Below are positions 48,187-58,929 of a stretch of 64,000 bases of DNA, one piece after another; the first letter of the stretch is position 1; the number at the start of each line of letters is the position of its first letter. Source of the stretch: Parietaria judaica (lineage: Eukaryota > Streptophyta > Magnoliopsida > Rosales > Urticaceae); the NCBI GenBank assembly GCA_954871525.1, contig OX940860.1, forward strand, positions 28,242,001 to 28,306,000, written 5' to 3'. The translations under genes and the position numbers were made by a program. The notes under the pieces were generated by a model. It saw only the letters and a program-made list of their open reading frames with translations, was not told the DNA's origin and made no database searches.

Positions 48187-48989
48187 TTATGCTCGGCTAT
48201 GAAGCTCCGAATCCGTCGTGGATTTTATTTCTTCTTGTCGCTCAGAATCCCGAGTTGACAGTTTCATTGCCTTCTTGACAAACACCAGACTCTTTTGATA
48301 GAAACAAATGCATTCGAATAATCTACCGGCATCTTGAACAAAAAGCTCCCTCTGCTCGTGGGTACGGATATTGTACGTGCTTAGACGATCGTCGACTCGA
48401 CTTAACATCAACATTTCATCATCCTCGATGAACGAAAACTTCGGCATGATATCTTCAAGCGGTTGAACAACAAATCGTTTGGTCCAAGAAGGACCGCCTT
48501 TGTCCTTGCCGGCGGAGTGATTATCAAGCTCAAATATCTCAACTAACAACGGAGCTCTGTACTGGACATACAAAGCCAAGGAACTATTACACGTTTTAAG
48601 ATGTAACGCATACAATTTCCGATTCGTTACATGATTCTCCGGGAGACTCAAGAAATAAAATTCCTCATCGCACACATTGAAGCAAAGGATCTCCATTCCC
48701 GACATGTCATATATTACCCAGTAACAAACTCCTCTCCTAGAAAGGGTTTTTTCTCTATCGAGAAGTTAACTATTCCTGTCTCCGGGCATCTTGATCACTT
48801 TCCAAGAATCGTGATTAACAGAATAAACCTTAGATGTATAATAGCCGTCGCCATAATTAATCGTAACCAACTTGCAATCCTTTGCTCTGGAATCGTATTC
48901 AAATCCTATTCCCGCCACTTTCTCGGCAGTCATAAACCCTGGAACAATCTAATACGGCCCCGGAATAGCAAAATGGAGAAGGGGAGTAA
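48187..48989 (-). pseudogene. F-box-associated protein pseudogene (N-terminus missing, in-frame stops)
   Basis: On the minus strand one frame reads an F-box-associated (FBA-type) domain. It runs from an ITPLLHFAIPGPY-like segment through PGFMTAEKVAGIGFEYDSRAKD, DSWKVIKM, VCYWVIYDMSGMEILCFNV and DEEFYFLSLPEN to a C-terminal SRA stop at 48187. The frame is broken by TAG at 48951-48949 and TAA at 48768-48766; protein similarity continues in the same frame on both sides of each stop. The F-box and start are absent. The coding homology ends exactly where an LTR begins (48990). The last 172 codons remain open. It is probably dead, although the C-terminal part could still be transcribed. Confidence 0.75.
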
Positions 48990-49281
48990 TGATATAGCCC
49001 GAGTAGTTTAGGATTTATATTGTTTATTTAATTAGAGTTATTTGTTTTATGTCGTCGCATTTAATTACGGTCTTAGGATATTTAAGTGAGTGTCGTTTGA
49101 TTATTTAATTATGTTACTAGGTTAAGAAATTGTTAGAGGCTTTATTTAAAGGAGCTTATGTTAATGAAAACGATAGTCAAGAAAATTCAGAAACTTGATC
49201 CTAAGAGATCGGGTTTTTTGAGTGTTGGCCGAAATTCTCTATAATCCTATTTCGAGTTATCGATCTTCCGGGCACATATCA
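48990..49281 (+). mobile_element. 5' LTR of a retrotransposon abutting the F-box pseudogene
   Basis: It begins TGATATAGCC and ends GGGCACATATCA, so the ends are the inverted TGATAT...ATATCA expected of an LTR. A primer-binding site follows after two bases. No second LTR was found downstream, so the element is truncated or rearranged. Confidence 0.65.
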
Positions 49282-49283
49282 AT

Positions 49284-49296
49284 TGGTATCAGAGGC
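49284..49296 (+). promoter_or_regulatory. Retrotransposon primer-binding site (initiator tRNA-Met type)
   Basis: TGGTATCAGAGGC closely follows the LTR end and matches the complement of the plant initiator tRNA-Met 3' end (TGGTATCAGAGC) with one extra G. This fixes the element's orientation as plus. Confidence 0.75.
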
Positions 49297-49303
49297 GCTC
49301 GAA

Positions 49304-49642
49304 ATGGCGGTGCAATCCGAAACTCGAAAGGTTGTCTTCAAAGAAGTGGAAGAATTTCAGGCAAAATTGGAAGCCGGGATGACAAGATGGAAGAAAGAGC
49401 GTGAAGAGTATTGGGCGAAGAAGGAGATTGAAGTCAAGAAGTTCTGGACGGAATTCTGGTCAAAAAAAGATGCCGATGAAGAAGTGGGCTGCGAAAATAA
49501 TCCGCCTGATCCGAAGACGGCGGTGACCAAATCTGGGTCGCCGGAGGTAGCGGTCGGAGTTAGGTCGCCGGCGGCGGCAGAGGTTATCGGAAGTGGGCGC
49601 AGCGGAGATGGGATGGTCGGCTGCAAAGAACGGGGCGGCTGA
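49304..49642 (+). CDS. Short gag-like ORF of the truncated LTR element
   Basis: A 112-codon frame starts 8 bp after the primer-binding site. The N-terminal half is a charged helix (EEFQAKLEAGMTRWKKEREEYW, FWTEFWSKKDADEE), typical of the start of Ty3-type Gag. The second half is Pro/Ala/Gly-rich. There is no CCHC knuckle, protease or reverse transcriptase in the 270 bp that follow. It is either a fragment or a non-autonomous element; function is unlikely. Confidence 0.5.
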   Translation: MAVQSETRKVVFKEVEEFQAKLEAGMTRWKKEREEYWAKKEIEVKKFWTEFWSKKDADEEVGCENNPPDPKTAVTKSGSPEVAVGVRSPAAAEVIGSGRSGDGMVGCKERGG

Positions 49643-49913
49643 AGAACAAACTACGTCTATAGAAGCCCTAATGAGCCAAAATGGCTTGCTGGGCCCAACT
49701 GGGCTGCTCAAGCAAAGCCCAAATCGTGGCTCCAATCCGCGTTGTTGGGAGGAGGGGCCGGAGCGGTCGCCGGAGACTGGAAGGGCGGCGACAACAAGGA
49801 GAGTGGGAAGGGGGGTGGCAAAGAAGCGGCGTCCGATCAGGGTAGTATGGTCGAACATGGAGGCACAACGGTGGGTCACGGCACTCAGGCGAAAACCAGC
49901 GCCTGTGATATTT

Positions 49914-50107
49914 AATTCATTATATATCACAATTAAATTTAAGAGTTAAACATAGGGTCGATATTAAAATGACTTATAAGTAATACTTTTTTAAATGGAA
50001 TAAATAATAATGTTAATATGGGCTAAAATTCATTATTTAAATAAAATAAAAACCCGCAGAATTGACCAACTTTATTTTGATTTAATTCCTATCATCTCGA
50101 AACTGGT
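49914..50107 (+). repeat. About 195-bp direct repeat, copy 1
   Basis: AATTCATTATATATCACAAT through CATCTCGAAACTGGT is nearly identical to 58102-58300. The only large difference is a short replaced segment in the middle (TGACCAACTTTA against TTCATTATTTAAGTAATA). It has no coding content. The copies are 8.2 kb apart in the same orientation. Confidence 0.9.
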
Positions 50108-50478
50108 ATGGATAGATTTAGCTGCTAAAATTACGAAATTGATGAAGTTTTTCCGGGCGCAAATTTATATAGCAAAATTAGAATAAAATATTTTTCAGGA
50201 TAGCAAATTTATAATGCTTGACTATGGATTGTAATAAGATCAAAAAACAGTTTCACTAATCTTATAATCCCATTTCTCTTTATTATGAAAGTCAACGATG
50301 AATAATCCCGCCTTCCTTCAAAGTAAATTCCGAAAATGCTCCTAAAAACAAAATAAGGAAAAGACATAAACAGAATAAATCACTATCTTGCAGATGGTTC
50401 ATCTTTGTAGATAGAATTTCTGGTTTAAGTTTCTTAGAATTTTAAATGATCAAATTGGAACCAAATTGAAATTTTCAG

Positions 50479-52368
50479 CCAGCGATTGCGTTTACTTATC
50501 GAAAACAAGGGCATCTGGTTGGTTGCAAGTACCGAACAATTATCGCAAAACGATATTGGCAGGTAGGTTTACTTCTTCTATCATTGGTTTCTGGACCAAT
50601 GATTTTTAATCTAGTAAACTTCCAAATTGATTTTTACGGATTTAGATCTTTCTTTAACCGCTTATATCGTTTTCCAGGAGACGGATACGGAAAAAGTACT
50701 TTACGGTCTGGACGACATTGTTGACGCCAATGAAGTCATAATTGTAAGAATTGCAAAGTTCCACATTGTTAGTCTTTTGGAATGTACTAATTTCATTGCC
50801 TCAATTCATCAGGTTGAAGGGGAACTTGATAAGCTCACGGTGGAGGAAGCTGGATTTCGCAACTGTGTCAGTGTTCCCAGTGGCGCTCCGGGAAAGATTT
50901 CGGAAACATCACAAAAGCCAAACGATTTTGAAAAAAAAAAATAGACCATTAGCAATTGTCATTTATTTTGCTTATAGTCGAATTTTACGATTAATTATAA
51001 ATACTTTTATTTTATTAGGATTGAATAGAATTCGGTTTAAATTTTATTCTGCTTCCTTTTCTTTAGATATGTTTGATGGTTCTCATCAATTGTAGATATT
51101 AACGAGTACTCATTAATTTAATAAATATTTTAGGACACTCATTATTTCAACAATAAAAATAAAAATAAAATCCCGGTCAGTCCGCATTTCCACCAGAATT
51201 TTCCGAGCAACCGCTGGTTTCCGGTAGTCATTTTATCAATCTTAGGTAAGACTTGTGGTTTTGAACTATTCAAGTTATATGGAGTTAGAACTCTACAAGT
51301 TTGAACTATACAAGTTATATGGCTTAGAACTCTACAAGTTATATGGAGTTATATGGTGGAAAAGTGATAAGACTTGTGGTTTTGAACTATAGCCGAAGGA
51401 AGGGCAAGTCGGTCATTTAGTTATTATCTTATGTCTGGTTAAGGCTTTTATTGTTTGTCCAATTAACACAAGAAAAACTTGGTCATTGTTTGTCCGTGTT
51501 CGCGAAGGAATTCGGTCCTTTTAATTTTTGTTGTGCAACAAAGTATCTGGTAACCATCACGTTAGTTATTACCGTTAGCTTATGGGTTTAGTTTTGAATT
51601 ATTTTCTATATCGGTTCGTATAAAAAAAAATGTCAAAAGTACGAATTTTTTTTGCTTTTTCCTTTTCTCGTGTACAAAGATATAACAATCTCCATGGCTT
51701 TCAGGTGTCGGAAAGTTATTTGGCCAAAGAAAAACGGAGACGGTTGTTTCAAAGATGCTAATTGTTGATGTTGGACTTCGTCCTTCATAAGAAAACGACA
51801 CCGAGGAAGGAAAACGACGCCAACACGAAAGAACGACATGACGACCCAGCCATCACAAGGCCCATTACGACAAAGCCTTGTCTAATAAGGCCCATCAGAG
51901 TGCACGTCGTCGAAGCCTTGAGTCAACCTCTACATTCCGAAGCAGTCTTCGAAGACCAAATCAATCCGAGATATAAGCCCACGAAGTCCTACAACGACCA
52001 ACCTACCACGAAGAACGAAGAGGAGGAAGAATTCAAACCCACTAACTCCGAAGAAACTTGACGACGTGGAAGCTCCTCGAAGATTCAATCAAGCCAGCTC
52101 AATTAGCCGTTGAAGGCTAATAGAAAATAAAGACGTTGAAGATAAAAGCTACAAATAGAGAACAATGTTGTAGATAGAAGGGCATCTTTTTCACATCACA
52201 ATTAGCCCGTCAAATTCTCTTTGTAATCGTTATCAAGCAATCGAAATCATATTTCCTTTTTGTTCACCATTCGTTTCTATTCATACAAGAAAATCCCAAA
52301 AACAATTCCATTCAATCCAACCATATCGTGACAGTTGTATCGTGATTATTCACATCAACACTAATGAG
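50479..52368 (+). pseudogene. TWINKLE-type organellar primase-helicase, exon fragments interrupted by a solo LTR
   Basis: Remains of a plant TWINKLE gene (plastid/mitochondrial DNA primase-helicase). Exon-like pieces with good splice sites: 50479-50562 (IAFTYRKQGHLVGCKYRT), 50678-50743 (TEKVLYGLDDIVDANEVII), 50813-50944 (VEGELDKLTVEEAGFRNCVSV, then an early stop) and 51705-51762 plus 52366-52368 (VIWPKKNGDGCFKDANE). The third piece has the Toprim Glu motif VEGE. The stretch expected between pieces three and four (the Toprim DGD part) is missing. The zinc-ribbon N-terminus and the helicase half are absent from the window. The last exon is cut by an LTR insertion. The locus cannot make a working enzyme. 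A short Toprim-only protein is conceivable but unlikely. Confidence 0.75.
51763..52360 (+). mobile_element. Solo LTR with 5-bp target duplication, inside a TWINKLE exon
   Basis: It starts TGTTGATGTTGG and ends TCACATCAACA, which are the inverted TG...CA ends of an LTR. CTAAT flanks it on both sides (51758-51762, 52361-52365), a perfect 5-bp duplication. Removing 598 bp plus one CTAAT restores an uninterrupted exon reading KDANE followed by a GTACGT donor. An AATAAA-like signal (AAAATAAAG) lies inside. No internal retrotransposon region remains. Its 99-codon open frame (from 51762) is not a gene. Confidence 0.9.
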
Positions 52369-52370
52369 GT

Positions 52371-52489
52371 ACGTTTTCTCTTCACTTTCGGTATCAATCG
52401 GAGCTTACTTATCGGTTTGTTGCTGCTAGAGATAATATAGCATGTCCATAATCCCATTGGCTTATATTTGTGTGTAGTGTTTACATATG

Positions 52490-52533
<44 letters not shown>

Positions 52534-53643
52534 CTCTGAGGTATATGGCAATCTCTGGCAGATCAGCGAACATAAGAAATGGCAAGAATTAAGGATCCGT
52601 GTAGGTTTCCAAATCCTAAACTCGAGCCCGTTTGAGACGAAAACTCGAAATTTCTAGTCTTTAACTGCATTTTTCGGCTTTGTATAGTGAATATGGTTTA
52701 CATTAAGTCCTTAATATGCGTAGCCAAAGAAGAAAATTCAATTTTCTATATATATATATATATGAGGATACAATAAACAAGAAAACGACACGCAAAAGCC
52801 CAAAACTATGTAGTAAGAGAACGACATGAATATCTTACAAACGACATATAGTTTGAGAACCAGAGATAAGACCAACCTTAAACAACAAAGAATAAATTAA
52901 GAGGAAGAATTGTTCTTGAATCGTCGATATGTTGATTTTTTTTGCCTTGGGTTGACTTGTGAAAACGACATTTCCGTATGAGATAAAAACGATATTATCG
53001 CGATGTTTTATAAATCGATAAAGATTAGTGGGGATTTTTTTATCGCAATCCCATGAATAATGATTTTATCGCAATTTATCCCGAAAACTTGTGCCTTTAT
53101 CCTAATAAACCATTAAACAATAACACAATATCTAATAAAACACCGAATACAATACCGTCACCAAACTAATTTATTAATTATTTCCCAATACCGAATTAGC
53201 CTCGTAAAGTAGGAAGTTCCACGACTCACTAACTTTACGAAGCATTCGGTGGACGTCACCCATGACGCCACTCCCCCGACAGACCGCGAAGATCATCCAA
53301 CAAACATCGCTATCCACGTGGCCTCATCTCCACCGTCACAACCTCATAACAGCAGCGGGAGAGGGGCTTCTCCGAGACCGTCGACAAACCCATCGTTTTT
53401 TTTTTTTTTACAGAAAACCCATCGACAAACCCGCTGACCACCGGTAAACCAGTAAAACCGGGCCATCGGTTTTCTATCGACAATGACATTTTAATCTTTG
53501 GTCTATTGAATGCATATACATTTAGAATTTAATACGTAGGAGAAGATATCTAGCTATTTATATTCCTTAGACATGCTATATAAACAAATAAAAAATAATA
53601 TAAACTAAAATTGAATGTTAATATGGAACTAAGAAAGATAAGA
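52371..53643. other. Intergenic region, no gene seen
   Basis: This contains a long (AT)n tract (52498-52532) and another at 52746-52764, AAACGACA-rich sequence, and a GC-richer patch at 53245-53440 whose open frames show no domain. Confidence 0.5.
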
Positions 53644-54912
53644 TCATTGATCTCTCCTATCAACTACCTTGATAAATGAATATATGTAGTTGATAAATGA
53701 ATATATGTAAAGCATATAGGACTCAATTAAAGAAAGTTTTGGTTGAAGCGAAAGAAGCGGTGTGGGCCAAGTCGAACACAAAGGGTACAAACAAACAGCA
53801 TGCCGGTCCTGCCAAAGCTTGTCCGCACACTTTGTCGTTCGACTCGACATGTCGTAGCGAAAAATCCATCCATTGAGAGTTGTCAAGAAAATGGCGTTGC
53901 GGTCCCCGGAATGCAAAGCCAGTGGGTAAACATTAGCAACCCATAAAAGACCCGAGTCGTGCACAAGTGACCAACAGGAAGAAGCACGACTTAGCTCCCA
54001 GACTTTCAACACTGAATAATATGTTGTATAAGCTACCCGGAGCCTCCCTCTATACGTCCCAAGGCGCACATGATTTACGGTGGTTTTTTCAGCGGCCTCA
54101 ACTGGCGGCCGGTGAATAACCCGGGTGTGTCTGTGGCCGTCCGAGGAAGGCGCGGCTAACTGATTGAATTCGACGAAATATTCCCATTCAGGAAATTCGC
54201 CTTCCAACCAATAGAATAACCCGTCTCCGCAAGTAACAGGTTCATCTAGGAGTCTATCCCAAAATGCCTCGGTAATCTTTATTGGCATATGAACCATGGT
54301 TGGGGAACTCCACTCTCCGATCTCGGATGAGAAATCGATCGTCTTTAGCATGTCGGCGGGATAATTTGATTTCAAGATTAGTGTCACATGATAATTTTGG
54401 TTTCCGAGGTGACACGTGAACGCACATTTGAAGTTCCACGGGATGAATTCGGGAGGCTCGGGAATGCCGCACCAATACTTCTTCGTTATCGGATTGCAGA
54501 CGCAGAAGGAGAGTCTTCCGTCGTTGAGCCAAGAGACGAGCAACAAATCGCCGCAGTACGCCCTTACGATCACATCTTCCCACGGCAAGAAACTCAAGTA
54601 ATCTCCAGCTCCAACGACTCGAGGTTCCCAAAGAACGCGATAGTGTTTGTTGCCGACGAACGGAATTCTATAGAAATCGGGATCGGGCCTCATGACTAAG
54701 AGCGGTACAATAGTGGAGGAGAAGTCAGAGTCGTCGAGGCCCCGACGGAGGGCGGAGAACGACTGAGCGAATTGGGATGTGGAGATGAGAGAGGACCACC
54801 GCTTGCACACGGCGGCGCATCGCACTGCCTGCCGGCTGTCGGGGAGGCGTACGAGGATCTCCCACAACAGATCGTCGGTGATGTTGTCTATAAGTCTTCG
54901 AGTCTCTGTCAA
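53644..54912 (-). CDS. F-box protein, single exon, intact
   Basis: A 422-aa uninterrupted frame on the minus strand. Residues about 8-50 form the F-box (ITDDLLWEILVRLP, VRCAAVCKRWSSLIS), which binds SKP1 in an SCF ubiquitin ligase. The rest has spaced Trp and aromatic motifs (CNPITKKYWCGIPEPP, IGEWSSP, GLFYWLEGEF, LKVWELS, DMSSRTTKC) resembling a beta-propeller/F-box-associated substrate domain, but I cannot place it in a named subfamily. The last ~30 residues after LQPKLSL are low-complexity (YIYSFINYIYSFIK) and read through a short duplicated ATATATGTAGTTGATAAATGA sequence, so the original stop may have been lost and the tail extended. It neighbours two F-box-associated pseudogenes, fitting the rapid birth and death of this family. 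Confidence 0.85.
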   Translation of the reverse strand: MTETRRLIDNITDDLLWEILVRLPDSRQAVRCAAVCKRWSSLISTSQFAQSFSALRRGLDDSDFSSTIVPLLVMRPDPDFYRIPFVGNKHYRVLWEPRVVGAGDYLSFLPWEDVIVRAYCGDLLLVSWLNDGRLSFCVCNPITKKYWCGIPEPPEFIPWNFKCAFTCHLGNQNYHVTLILKSNYPADMLKTIDFSSEIGEWSSPTMVHMPIKITEAFWDRLLDEPVTCGDGLFYWLEGEFPEWEYFVEFNQLAAPSSDGHRHTRVIHRPPVEAAEKTTVNHVRLGTYRGRLRVAYTTYYSVLKVWELSRASSCWSLVHDSGLLWVANVYPLALHSGDRNAIFLTTLNGWIFRYDMSSRTTKCADKLWQDRHAVCLYPLCSTWPTPLLSLQPKLSLIESYMLYIYSFINYIYSFIKVVDRRDQ

Positions 54913-56140
54913 TTGCTAATAGACAGAAAAAAAAGACAGTGAAGGTTGTTAGGGTTTACGAGGAAGAGGGCATATCATATTTTAAACAAACAAAGAAAGA
55001 AGCTTCCATGCAAATATGTGCGAAGAAATATTTTTGTAGTAAATTTCAACCAGAATGTAGATATATTTGTAATATTACTTCAAATATTCAAAACCTAAGC
55101 AGGATAGTTGAAGAAAGCTGAGTGAGATTGGAATTACAATAAATACCCGTTTTAACTTTATCAAAATCAAACTACATGATCAAATCGGTGATCATTACCA
55201 ATATGGCCGGTCCTGACTTCACGGGGGCCATAAGCAAAATATTTTTTGGGGCCCCCAAAAATTTATTAAAACAAAAAGGTTTAGTTATTCTTTTGATAAT
55301 TATCATTGTTAATAAATCATATTAATATTTATTCAAATTTTAGGATGTAAAATATAAAAAAAATAGCAAGTTACATTATTTTTCTAACAACAAAGAATAA
55401 AAATGCAAACATGTTAAAGTAGTGTTATGATATCATATCATCAACTATAAAGTTTTTAATATAGATATTATAAGATAAAACTTTACATAGCTGCAAATTG
55501 TAGCGGGGGTCAGAATTTGTAAAAGATACTCTATTTATTTATGTGTCAATTGATTGTGGTAAATATATACGGCAAAAAAATACTATGAAAAACAATAAAT
55601 ATCAAAATAGGCCCCACTAGTCCTTCTATTTTTTTATTTTTATTTTTTGTTGAATGAGGAGGCACTATCGACCAAAGTTATAATGCACTCTATCGATTAA
55701 GGTTACAATAATATTCAAAGCATCAAAGGTTAAATACAAAATAAGTAGTGACATTAAATAGTAAAATAATATTTTAATAGTAATGTGGGCCCAACTGTAA
55801 TATTTAATGTATTTTTTCTATTTTCTTTATCTTCTTCGTTGGAAAGTTGCAGAACAACTCTCAAGTCTCTAGTGGCGATAAGATTTTTTTATTGTTTTTA
55901 CGGCAGCGAAGCCATCGGCTTGATTTGGGGGCCCTAGGCCGCCGCATCGCTCGCCTTGTCTCAGGGCCGTTCTTTGAAAAATTAAGTATTTTGGCAAGTA
56001 AAAAGTGCAAAAATATAGTTTTAAAACTTAGAAAGTTGGGGATGTAAAATAAAAAAGTTGAGTTATAGACATAAAAAAAAATCATCGTATGTATGTAGTA
56101 ATAATATCCAAACTCTAGACATGTGAAGCTCGAGACTTAC
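54913..56140. other. Spacer containing a GGCC-type repeat element (about 55202-55975)
   Basis: GGCCGGTCCTGACTTCACGG with GGGGGCC at the left, and GGGGGCCCTAGGCC followed by CTCAGGGCCGTTC at the right, are the hallmarks of a widespread plant non-autonomous element with GGGCCGGCCCTGA-type ends. The interior is AT-rich and non-coding. No other gene was seen. Confidence 0.55.
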
Positions 56141-56200
56141 GAGAGGATGATCGGAAATCACGAGCGCTTCGTTATTCTGCTTGCTCGCGTACGACCCCAT
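56141..56200 (-). pseudogene. Orphan first exon (MGSYASKQNNEALV... type)
   Basis: On the minus strand an ATG at 56200 opens 20 codons (MGSYASKQNNEALVISDHPL) that end at a consensus donor (CTC|GTAAGT). A GC-richer leader-like region lies upstream (56201-56340). The Gly-2/Ser-3 start could be myristoylated. No downstream exon could be found before the F-box gene, where a GGCC-type element begins about 170 bp further on. It is probably the stranded 5' end of a broken gene; it could also be chance. Confidence 0.35.
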
Positions 56201-57227
56201 CCCTAGAAAACTCGAATGATCAGAGATTTGTTTCTTCTTCGAAAACAAGGAATGAATCCCTAGGCAAGCGACGCGAGTGCCGAAGAAGAGGGTTCGACTT
56301 TTAAGGGAGTATTTGTAGGGAGAGACGGTGATTCCCACGAGTTAAAGCCTTTGACTTACTTAGTCAAAGGCTTTAATTTAGTGATATGCTTCTGTGCCCG
56401 AGTGTTAGCGCTCGTTATTTAAATCTTATTGGGCCTAAAAATTACATTTTGATGATAAGGTATCATTTATTATTATATGGGTCAAGTGTTTGAAATTGGT
56501 GATTTGAGACGAATTTAAACATTTTTGATTTAATAAACATATAAAAACCGTTTTTTTTATAATTAATCAAAACAAAACACTTTTTTGCTTGGGAATATAC
56601 CGCATCGGTTTAGAAGAACTTGGCAATATATGCTGCTATTAACCCAAATTATAATAGCTCTAAAAAGTTTTAAACCTTTTCTTCTACGGGCCAAGGATTT
56701 AGGCTAGTCATTAAATCTTAAAAGGCCTGAAAAGTTTTTTTTTTTTTTTGGCCTATGAGTTCGTCTTTTATACAAAGCTACAGAATTAATTATATTTTAG
56801 ATATATAAAATTGACCTTATATTATAATCATAACGTAGCTAAATCATACCGTCAGAACGATAAAAATCATAAAATCGATGAGGTCGAGCACAAAATAATA
56901 ATTAAAAAAAAAAACGAAAAACTTAAAAATAAATAAATAGAAAAGCAAATATAACGGGGCTGATAGAGATTCGATCCTTGACTAGGGGAAAATACCCTAA
57001 TTAAACACCACTAAGATACATACAAAACTGAACACAAATTACCCTAAAAATAAATAAATTAAAACTTTAAATTGTGTGGCTAAACTATAAAACTATAAAG
57101 ATGTATATCCTTCTCTAATTTTCTAATCGTCGGACAAAAATGAATGAGTTGTGACAAAAATATAAAAATTGTGTTTACCAGTGATCTATGTTGGCAATAG
57201 TAACCTCAATATCGGGATAATAACCTC

Positions 57228-57269
<42 letters not shown>

Positions 57270-58101
57270 ATTTTAGTATTTTGGCTATAGCACACTCATT
57301 TGTCGAAATTCTAGTAAACGCGACTTATGATTAATTAGTTATGTTCGATCGAATTTTAAAGATTTTCGAAGGCTTTAGGCTTTTTTAGCTAGGGAAATTT
57401 TGACAAACATTGCACCAACTGAAAATAATTTTTCCAAACCGATACTAAAATCACATACTAGTTTCTTCGCACCGAGATTATGATAAAAATGAATAAGCAA
57501 ATATATTTTTTGGTAGACAATACTTTTGTATCTTTTGTCGGATTTTGCAAGTTGCGCATTATGATGTAGTCATGTAGATGGCTTTTTTGGGATCTTTATG
57601 GTATCGTTTATGAATTTTGATCGTTAAATTTGGAAAGTTTTTCTTTAAGGTAATTTGAGAGTGATCACGGAACTTTTAAACTTATTCGCAAATGACACCA
57701 CTATCTGATTTTCATACAAAATCCTCTTTCTTGCTCTTTATTTTGATCATTGATCATTCACATTCCATTTATAAGAAAAAGGCCTCGCTTGAGGATAATT
57801 GATTTTCTATTAATAAGTGTAGAAAACCGGAGCTGGCACTTCTTTTCTTATTTACGTTTGATTAATTGTTTTTTGTTTCTCTAAATACTTTTTTAAATAC
57901 TTTTTGTTTTTTTGTTTTAAGGCAAAATAACAAACAAGTCACAATTATTTAGTAGTTTGTTTATGTAGATTTGAATATTAAAAACCGTAAATGCGAGTAA
58001 AAAACTGATATTATCACAACCGAATACCAATTATACGGTAAGCTGATAAGTCCGTCTATTTATTTTTTAAGTGATACTTCTCTAAGAAACCCACATCTTC
58101 C
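56201..58101. other. Intergenic region, no gene seen
   Basis: AT-rich spacer with an (AT)n tract at 57231-57264. At 57957-58045, in reverse orientation, lies a fragment of the hAT-like element of 8204-8784 (shared GTAGATTTGAATATTAAAAACCG and ATATTATC(A/G)CAACCGA phrases). Confidence 0.5.
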
Positions 58102-58300
58102 AATTCATTATATATCACAATTAAATTTAAGAGTTAAACATAGGGTCGATATTAAAATGACTTATAAGTAATATTTTTTTAAATGGAATAAATAATAATA
58201 TTAATATGGGCTAAAATTCATTATTTAAATAAAATAAAAAGTCGCAGAATTCATTATTTAAGTAATATTTTGATTTAATTCCTATCATCTCGAAACTGGT
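58102..58300 (+). repeat. About 195-bp direct repeat, copy 2
   Basis: Partner of 49914-50107, same orientation. Flanks differ from copy 1 on both sides, so the shared segment itself is the duplicated unit or the mobile piece. Confidence 0.9.
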
Positions 58301-58929
58301 CGTAATATATTCAGGATTAATTGTAAAAAATCAAAACACTCGTGAGCTGTATCCACTAAGTATTAAGTTAATATATGTGCTTATATATGTGATGTCCCAT
58401 ATAATTAGTCACAGCAAATACTGTATCTATGTTTTTTTGTTACTTTTTCTCTGCAGTGTATCGATTATTTTAATGCTTAAATTGCATGGTAAATTACGAC
58501 CACATGCACGTAAAACTGGAAGAATCAGATCAGAACAACTTTCCAGCTCGACTTTTTCTATGGAGTCAAAATAGAGTCCGCGGTTACATTTATATATTTA
58601 AAAAGCTCGCTCGTATATTGGATAACAGAGAGCGTTCAAACCCTCTCCCCCATATATTTATTATTATATTTTAATTTTAATTTTTATTTTTAGTGTAAAT
58701 TTATGTAGAAATTTAACTTTAATATTGACCCTCTCATATACCTCAGGCTCAATCTGAGTATAAATCATGGTTTCGCCATACTCGTTCAAAGCTTCGATAA
58801 TCTCGGGGAAGATGGATTTTATGCCGTTTTAATATGATTACGCGAATTTGTAAATAGATAGACTAAAAAATATTTAAAAAATTGATCAAGTGACGTGGCA
58901 TGACACATGAACATGCCACGCGACATTTT

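Noticed and set aside
51762..52061. 99-codon ORF (MLMLDFVLHKKTT...)
   Set aside because: It lies within the solo LTR and begins at its boundary. The composition is LTR-like, not a protein.
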